Assembly: GCA_934481385.1 (NCBI GenBank)
Contig: CAKSPD010000024.1
Coordinates: 1-17,970 of the forward strand
Length of the DNA stretch: 17,970 nt
Direction of reading: 5' to 3'
Origin: an uncultured Oscillospiraceae bacterium
GTDB lineage: Bacteria > Bacillota > Clostridia > Oscillospirales > Ruminococcaceae
The notes beneath the pieces are model-generated. The model had not been told where the DNA came from. It searched no databases and saw nothing but the letters and a program-made list of their open reading frames with translations. Both the position numbers and the translations under genes were made by a program. Every line of letters begins with the position of its first letter. Position 1 is the first letter of the stretch. This document shows positions 14,109-17,970 of this stretch, piece by piece.

Positions 14109-14372
14109 ATGATTGGAGATAAACTAAGAATTGCGAGAAAAAAATCAAAGCTATCACAAGAAAAAGTTGCAGAAATAATAAATACATCAAGAAGTAATAT
14201 ATCAAAATATGAAACAGGACTTCTTGAACCAAATATAGAAACATTAAAAAAGCTTTGTGAACTTTACAATGTAAGCGCCGATGAACTGCTTGAAATTAAC
14301 AATAGTAAAATAGAAAATAATATAAATATAAAACAAAGAGACTATGGAACAATAAATATAAATAATAAGTGA
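14109..14372 (+). CDS. XRE-family phage repressor
   Basis: An 87-residue DNA-binding protein with a single N-terminal helix-turn-helix (about 4-60: LRIARKKSKLSQEKVAEIIN, then TSRSNISKYETGLLEPN). A short Asn-rich tail may serve dimerisation. It is divergent from the phage operon, with two matching palindromes between, so it is very likely the immunity repressor. ATG 14109 is chosen, with AAGGAG 8 nt upstream; an in-frame GTG at 14100 lies inside the ribosome site. It has no peptidase domain, so RecA-driven self-cleavage is not expected. The DUF2726-like gene follows after 10 bp. Confidence 0.88.
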   Translation: MIGDKLRIARKKSKLSQEKVAEIINTSRSNISKYETGLLEPNIETLKKLCELYNVSADELLEINNSKIENNINIKQRDYGTININNK

Positions 14373-14382
14373 GGATATAAAA

Positions 14383-14886
14383 ATGACGTATATAATAATA
14401 ATTTTGATAATCGTAATAATAGTACAATTTGCTTTATCTAAGAAAAATGGAAACATTGAAAAAGATGAGGAAGAAAAAGAAATAAGAAAAGAAAAAAATG
14501 ATAATTTCTATCCTTATCACAGCAAAATGTTACTTACAAAAAATGAGTACTATTTTTTCAAAAAGCTGAAAGATATAACTGACGAAAAAAATTTACAGAT
14601 ACTTGCTAAAATAAGACTTGCCGACCTTGTGGAAGTAAACCAAGGAACTAAAGATTGGAATAAATATTTCAATAGAATCAAATCAAAACACATTGATTTC
14701 GCAATAGCTGATAATATGAAAATAATAGCACTTATAGAGCTTGATGACAGTTCTCATGAAAAAGACAACAGAGTAAAAAGAGATGACTTTGTAAATAATG
14801 TTTTATCAACAGCAGGATATACCATAATAAGAACTAAAGGCGAAACCTCAGAAATAGAAAATTTTCTGTTAACCATTAAAAGCTAA
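14383..14886 (+). CDS. membrane-anchored DUF2726-like (restriction-endonuclease-fold) protein
   Basis: A 167-residue protein with an N-terminal membrane anchor (about 3-17, all Ile/Leu/Val). A Lys/Glu-rich linker follows, then a domain resembling DUF2726: LLTKNEYYFFKKL near 50-62, HIDFAIAD near 103-110, ALIELDDSSHE near 116-126 and a Lys/Asp-rich helix VKRDDFVNNVL. Spacing of Asp105, Glu119 and the following residues fits a PD-(D/E)xK nuclease-like core. It is co-transcribed with the repressor and so expressed in the lysogen. That suggests a job in the lysogen, for example blocking other phages, but this is inference. GAGGAT lies before the ATG. Confidence 0.72.
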   Translation: MTYIIIILIIVIIVQFALSKKNGNIEKDEEEKEIRKEKNDNFYPYHSKMLLTKNEYYFFKKLKDITDEKNLQILAKIRLADLVEVNQGTKDWNKYFNRIKSKHIDFAIADNMKIIALIELDDSSHEKDNRVKRDDFVNNVLSTAGYTIIRTKGETSEIENFLLTIKS

Positions 14887-14887
14887 T

Positions 14888-15057
14888 TTGCCTTTTCCTC
14901 TTTTCCGAATTATAAATCAAAAAATCTCTTAATTGTAAAGGGCAAGCAATAAAAAATTTTGCCCACCTTTCAGGTGGACAAATTTTTTTATAGTGCTAAC
15001 GCACCCTTGACAAAAGAGATTTTTTGCTTTTTTGGCTCGGTAAGAGGAAAAAGGCAA
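14888..15057. repeat. 170-nt imperfect palindrome (long hairpin)
   Basis: Outer arms 14888-14942 and 15004-15057 are reverse complements over about 54 nt with a few mismatches and gaps; the blocks TTGCCTTTT, CCTCTT, CCGA, AAAAAATCTCTT and AAGGG are kept. The inner part continues the pairing: AGCAATAAAA with TTTTATAGTGCT, and TTTTGCCCACC with GGTGGACAAA, around a short TTTCA loop. The whole could form one hairpin of about 80 bp in single-stranded phage DNA. A packaging signal or minus-strand origin is the natural guess. Confidence 0.75.
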
Positions 15058-15086
15058 CCTGTACCCCTTTGGGTGCAGGTTTTTTA
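15056..15086 (+). terminator. intrinsic terminator after the repressor-DUF2726 transcript
   Basis: AACCTGTACCC (15056-15066) pairs with GGGTGCAGGTT (15071-15081), 11 bp with one G-T wobble and a 4-nt loop, followed by a T run. It follows the long palindrome and should end rightward phage transcription. Confidence 0.82.
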
Positions 15087-15153
15087 TTATGGTATTACGG
15101 CTCTAAGACCCAAAGCAAAAGCCGTGCATCAGAAGCGGAGTCAGAGCGAGGGG

Positions 15154-15180
15154 AAAAAAGACCGTCCGAAATGGGCGGTC
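15154..15180 (-). terminator. intrinsic terminator after the Uma2 gene
   Basis: GACCGTCC (15160-15167) pairs with GGGCGGTC (15173-15180), 8 bp with one wobble and a 5-nt loop. On the minus strand it is followed by six T residues. It lies just after the Uma2 stop codon at 15187. Confidence 0.8.
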
Positions 15181-15186
15181 ATAGTT

Positions 15187-15741
15187 TTATTTAAGAAGTT
15201 CTGCAATATTGATAGAAAGTTTGACAGGATTATTTTTATAGATATTAACAAGTATCGGCTGTTCAAAGGTATATATACTCGGAAAATCATTTTCATCAAA
15301 GAAATAAACAAGCGTTTTTTCATTTTTAGGGTCAACAATCCAGTATTCTCTGATTCCATTTTCACGATAGATAAGAAGTTTGCGATAAAAGTCATCAAAT
15401 CGATTGCTTGAAGCTACTTCAATTATCCAATCCGGAGAACCATTACAGCGTTTGTCGTTTATCTTTGAACTATCACAGATGATAGATATATCAGGAATAA
15501 CAACAGTATCGTCATTTAACCTGACATCAAACGGAGACAGCATAGCTTCACATTTTCCTTTGTTACTTTTAATATAACTTGTAATAGCAAAGTATAAAGA
15601 ACCTACAATGCGTTGATGTATGGTACTGGGAGAAGCAAGATAAACAATCTCACCATTAATCAGTTCCATACAATCGGAATTGGTTTCAGCAAATGACAGA
15701 AATTCATCAGCTGTATACAATTTTTCTTTAGGTACAGGCAT
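15187..15741 (-). CDS. Uma2-family (DUF820) endonuclease-like protein
   Basis: A 184-residue protein of the Uma2 family, a PD-(D/E)xK nuclease-fold group of unknown biological role. Typical marks are YTADEFLSF, ELINGEIV near 26-33, VVIPDISIICD with Pro83-Asp84, DWIIEVAS with Glu108, and the Lys121 region YRKLLIYRENGIREYWIVDP. ATG 15741 is chosen because GAAGGAGGAT lies 6 nt before it; an in-frame start six codons upstream has no such site. It is the rightmost gene of the prophage, monocistronic, with its promoter in the right repeat and its own terminator. Uma2 genes abound in cyanobacteria and some Firmicutes and are not known as filamentous-phage core genes, so it is best seen as cargo. Confidence 0.87.
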   Translation of the reverse strand: MPVPKEKLYTADEFLSFAETNSDCMELINGEIVYLASPSTIHQRIVGSLYFAITSYIKSNKGKCEAMLSPFDVRLNDDTVVIPDISIICDSSKINDKRCNGSPDWIIEVASSNRFDDFYRKLLIYRENGIREYWIVDPKNEKTLVYFFDENDFPSIYTFEQPILVNIYKNNPVKLSINIAELLK

Positions 15742-15770
15742 AATTTTATCCTCCTTCAAAGGTGAAAAAT

Positions 15771-15847
15771 AACTTACATTTGGTGCAACTTGGAAAGTTC
15801 CTTCACAGTATATCGCTATTATATCATACTATGCTGAAAGTTTCAAG
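15771..15847. repeat. right 77-bp direct repeat of the prophage (attR candidate)
   Basis: Identical to 8438-8514. It holds the spacer CTTACA and the complete right arm. The left arm, 15755-15772, is only a degenerate form: about 12 of 17 positions match if one base is inserted. This is as expected if that side is phage-derived. It carries the promoter that reads into Uma2. Confidence 0.88.
15818..15846 (-). promoter_or_regulatory. promoter in right repeat, reading into Uma2
   Basis: Same TTGAAA, 17 bp, TATAAT as in the left repeat, at 15841-15846 and 15818-15823 on the minus strand. Here it faces the Uma2 gene, whose ATG lies at 15741. Confidence 0.8.
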
Positions 15848-15888
15848 GTTTTTATAATAATGTCAGGAAAAATAAACAGATGATATGT

Positions 15889-17601
15889 TTACCATGGGAA
15901 TCCCTTTTCGATTGCCTCTATCATTTTTGGGTGATGAATTATAAAATGAATAACAGGACTTTTATTCTTTGAAATTATTATCCATTTATTATTTTTAATG
16001 CGAATCTGAATATTTTTGAAAATCTGTGTTTTCTGTTCTGATACTTTATAATTATGATATTTTTTTTCAAAGTCTACTGTTTGCATATAATGCTGGTAAT
16101 ATTCTTCATAAGTATAATAAATTTCGGTTTTATAAAAAGTATCTGATAAGAATAATGTCAAGGGTAATTTTTTATATTCAATTTCTGAAAAAACAGGAAT
16201 TATATCATGAACTGAACCCAATTCAATTTCTTTAATAAAGTTGCTTTTTATTATATGAAGGTCATTCAGGAGATTTTTTTGAATATCCTTTGAAATATTG
16301 TTTTTTTCAAGCATATTTATAAATAATTCATCTGAAATTGTATATAACGGAAGTGATGAATATAAATTGCAGTATTCTCCGCATTTTTTTGATTCCTGTT
16401 CAAAAAAGTCATAGAAACCGTTTTTTGATTCTTCTGTAAAAATATTCATCAAAGGTTTTGCTTTGGAAAGAATATGATTGGCTTTGTTTCTGTAATATTC
16501 AAGCTCATGTTTTGAATTTGTCAGATAATACTTTCCGTCATTATGATAACCATTAATACACTCCCCTGTTAATGCTGCTGCACCTGAAACATAATTCAGA
16601 TGATGATAAACAGATGTATTAATATTTTTAATATAATATGGTGTAATCTGACCTGTCATATAAATTGGTATCCACGCTTCCAGACCTAAAATCATTTCTT
16701 CGATTGGTCTTTCAACATTGTGAATCATATTCAGATGAAGTCCTTTTTTCAGGCACACTGCTATGCCAAACATCCATTTTTTATTAAATTCCATATCTTC
16801 AGCCATATCAGCCATAGGCATATCACTATTCATAAAAATCGGTTCTCTGGAACGTGAAACGGCTGTTGCTTTGAAAAAATCCAGTTCGCCTTGTTTCATC
16901 TGTTCAATTCCATAATAGTTTTTTGAAGACGGAAAACTGAAAGGAGCAGTCGGAACTTTTAATTTATCAAACTTAATTATTGTTATATATTCGTTCAAAT
17001 CAAATTCATCTAACTTTTTCAGATAATCATTTATATTGTTTTTTATATCTTCAGATTCAGTTTCCTGATTACTGCAAAGATAATTTATAACTGATTCAGT
17101 AAAATCACTGTCTGTAAGGTTATTGTTATCACATATAAAGCCTGTCAGACTGCAAAGCTGATTTATTTCATATTTTTTTATCAGAAATCTGCTCAGCCGT
17201 TCTGCAAATAAAGATATATCAGACGGCATACGCTGTCCTTTTTTAATTCTTGAAAGATATGAAGGGTCATATCCCATATTTCTGGCAAGCTCATTCAGAT
17301 TAATTTGAAGTGAATTTATGAGATTAGTGAAATTAATGGAAAAAGTTTCTTCATCTGCAATGCCAAGCTCATATGAAAATTTTTCAAAAACAGTATTATA
17401 ATCAATATCAGTCAAGCCTTTCTGTTCTGCGATATTTGCAATACCTGATGAAAGTTTTTTAATAGTATCTTTTGCAGGAGTTCTCTGTTCATTTTTATAC
17501 CTGCTTAAAGATGCCGAAGTCAGACCAGATGCTTCTGCAATTTCTCTGGCAGTACAGTTTAATGTACAGATATATTCATTCAACAGTTCTGGAAACGTCA
17601 T
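15889..17601 (-). CDS. large regulator with two XRE helix-turn-helix domains and unknown C-terminal region
   Basis: A 570-residue protein. Two separate XRE-type helix-turn-helix domains occupy about 5-51 (with SGLTSASLSRYKNEQRTP) and about 90-138 (with MGYDPSYLSRIKKGQRMP). After a charged linker, residues from about 230 on form a large region I do not recognise, with blocks such as SREPIFMNSDMPMADMAEDM and GLHLNMIHNVERPIEEMILGLEAWIPIYMTG. That region has no membrane segment and may sense a ligand. ATG 17601 is used because AAAGGAT lies 7 nt upstream; the frame is open 23 codons further without a site. It lies just outside the right repeat and is divergent from a secreted-protein gene, which it may control. 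Confidence 0.82.
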   Translation of the reverse strand: MTFPELLNEYICTLNCTAREIAEASGLTSASLSRYKNEQRTPAKDTIKKLSSGIANIAEQKGLTDIDYNTVFEKFSYELGIADEETFSINFTNLINSLQINLNELARNMGYDPSYLSRIKKGQRMPSDISLFAERLSRFLIKKYEINQLCSLTGFICDNNNLTDSDFTESVINYLCSNQETESEDIKNNINDYLKKLDEFDLNEYITIIKFDKLKVPTAPFSFPSSKNYYGIEQMKQGELDFFKATAVSRSREPIFMNSDMPMADMAEDMEFNKKWMFGIAVCLKKGLHLNMIHNVERPIEEMILGLEAWIPIYMTGQITPYYIKNINTSVYHHLNYVSGAAALTGECINGYHNDGKYYLTNSKHELEYYRNKANHILSKAKPLMNIFTEESKNGFYDFFEQESKKCGEYCNLYSSLPLYTISDELFINMLEKNNISKDIQKNLLNDLHIIKSNFIKEIELGSVHDIIPVFSEIEYKKLPLTLFLSDTFYKTEIYYTYEEYYQHYMQTVDFEKKYHNYKVSEQKTQIFKNIQIRIKNNKWIIISKNKSPVIHFIIHHPKMIEAIEKGFPW

Positions 17602-17687
17602 ATTTATTATCCTTTCTTCTTTTATCCCTATATATAAATATAACTCATTATGGATTATAAAACAATACATTTTAAAAATTTTCTTGT

Positions 17688-17718
17688 TTTACCAATAAGA
17701 CATTGACATTTTGGTAAA
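17688..17718. promoter_or_regulatory. inverted repeat in the divergent promoter region, candidate operator
   Basis: TTTACCAA (17688-17695) and TTGGTAAA (17711-17718) are perfect 8-bp inverted arms with 15 bp between. They lie in the 212-bp gap between the double-HTH regulator and the secreted-protein gene. A binding site of the regulator is plausible but unproven. Confidence 0.45.
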
Positions 17719-17742
17719 TATTAACTATTGTTATTTAATATG

Positions 17743-17751
17743 TGCTATAAT
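17743..17751 (+). promoter_or_regulatory. extended -10 promoter of the secreted-protein gene
   Basis: TGCTATAAT is a perfect extended -10 element, 62 bp before the ATG at 17814. No good -35 box is at the right distance; a TTGACA at 17703 is much too far upstream. Confidence 0.6.
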
Positions 17752-17813
17752 GTACATAGTATATAAGACGATTTTTTTATTTGTTTTGAACAGTTTTAAA
17801 AGGAGATGATTTT

Positions 17814-17970
17814 ATGAAAAATCCTGTGAAGATAATTACTTCATTATTATTGTCAACAAGTATTGCAGTTTCAGTCGTTCCGTCCATTAATGCAAATTCA
17901 GCAACAGAAATGTGGCTTGACGGAGAAGAAAACGGTTTTCAATACAGCATACAGCTCAATTCGGATATGT
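17814..17970 (+). CDS. start of a secreted protein, cut by window edge
   Basis: The first 52 codons of a protein with a clear signal peptide: Lys near the start, a hydrophobic core ITSLLLSTSIAVSVV and a likely cut after INA at about residue 27. AGGAG lies 8 nt before the ATG. The few mature residues seen (NSATEMWLDGEENGFQ) do not identify a family. It is divergent from the double-HTH regulator. Confidence 0.8.
   Translation, partial: MKNPVKIITSLLLSTSIAVSVVPSINANSATEMWLDGEENGFQYSIQLNSDM

Larger units (their letters stand above)
14887..15186. other. 300-bp non-coding region with extended near-palindrome and two terminators
   Basis: No gene was found here. It holds a 170-nt imperfect palindrome (14888-15057), a plus-strand terminator directly after it, and a minus-strand terminator before the Uma2 stop. 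A further inverted pair ACGGCT/AGCCGT lies near 15097-15125. The remainder shows nothing I can name. Confidence 0.7.
8438..15847. mobile_element. integrated filamentous-phage-like (inovirus) prophage
   Basis: About 7.4 kb between 77-bp direct repeats. The gene set is characteristic of filamentous phages: a rolling-circle Rep, a Zot/pI ATPase, a tiny coat-like membrane protein, a secreted protein with C-terminal anchor, several other small membrane proteins, and a small possible ssDNA-binding protein. A repressor is divergent from the structural operon. The order coat, pIII-like, small membrane proteins, Zot follows the CTX-phi and Ff pattern. All key genes appear intact, so the phage may be active. 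No integrase lies inside the repeats; the adjoining xer gene is the likely recombinase. Filamentous prophages in Gram-positive bacteria are known mainly from genome surveys. Confidence 0.87.

Noticed and set aside
14959..15411. A 150-codon plus-strand frame over the long palindrome and the Uma2 gene
   Set aside because: It crosses two terminators and overlaps the well-supported Uma2 gene on the other strand; its composition looks random.
17703..17751. TTGACA at 17703 as -35 of the secreted-gene promoter
   Set aside because: It lies 37 bp before the TATAAT box, too far for one promoter; the extended -10 element is enough.
1..17970. CRISPR array, tRNA or rRNA genes
   Set aside because: No regular spaced repeats and no tRNA- or rRNA-like sequence were seen in the window.

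Overview
The window looks like chromosome of a low-GC Firmicute, most likely a gut or rumen Ruminococcus-like (Oscillospiraceae) bacterium. It is AT-rich, has strong AGGAGG-type ribosome sites, carries a lysine riboswitch, and has an archaeal/fungal-type aspartate-semialdehyde dehydrogenase. The genus assignment is inference from gene content and style.

Left chromosomal part (1-8376). queA and tgt (minus strand) form a queuosine tRNA-modification operon. Divergent from it, a sigma70-type promoter and a lysine riboswitch with a terminator head a plus-strand run: asd, a GNAT acetyltransferase, dapA, dapB and a HAD phosphatase. This is the lysine/diaminopimelate branch plus two accessory genes. 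A terminator for this run lies inside the 3' end of a convergent small gene. A Xer-type tyrosine recombinase and a Thr-rich membrane-anchored protein follow on the minus strand.

Middle part (about 8438-15847). This is a compact prophage of about 7.4 kb that resembles a filamentous phage (inovirus). It is bounded by 77-bp perfect direct repeats. On the minus strand, in transcription order, it carries a small possible ssDNA-binding protein, a 59-aa major-coat-like protein, a transcription terminator, a 491-aa secreted and C-terminally anchored pIII/OrfU-like protein, four small membrane proteins, a Zot/pI-type ATPase, a structured non-coding region, a rolling-circle Rep, and two small proteins. 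On the plus strand, divergently, lie an XRE repressor and a membrane-anchored DUF2726-like protein. Two palindromic operators sit between the two arms. A 170-nt near-palindrome and a Uma2-family cargo gene fill the right end.

The most unusual point is the integration site. It lies directly upstream of the xer gene. The left copy contains a 17-bp inverted repeat around a 6-bp spacer, which looks like a tyrosine-recombinase core site. The 77-bp repeat also carries a good minus-strand promoter (TTGAAA, 17 bp, TATAAT). Integration therefore leaves one promoter copy in front of xer and another in front of the phage Uma2 gene, so the phage seems to replace the promoter it displaces.

Right part (15889-17970). 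A 570-aa regulator has two N-terminal XRE helix-turn-helix domains and an unrecognised C-terminal region. It is divergent from the start of a secreted protein that runs off the window.
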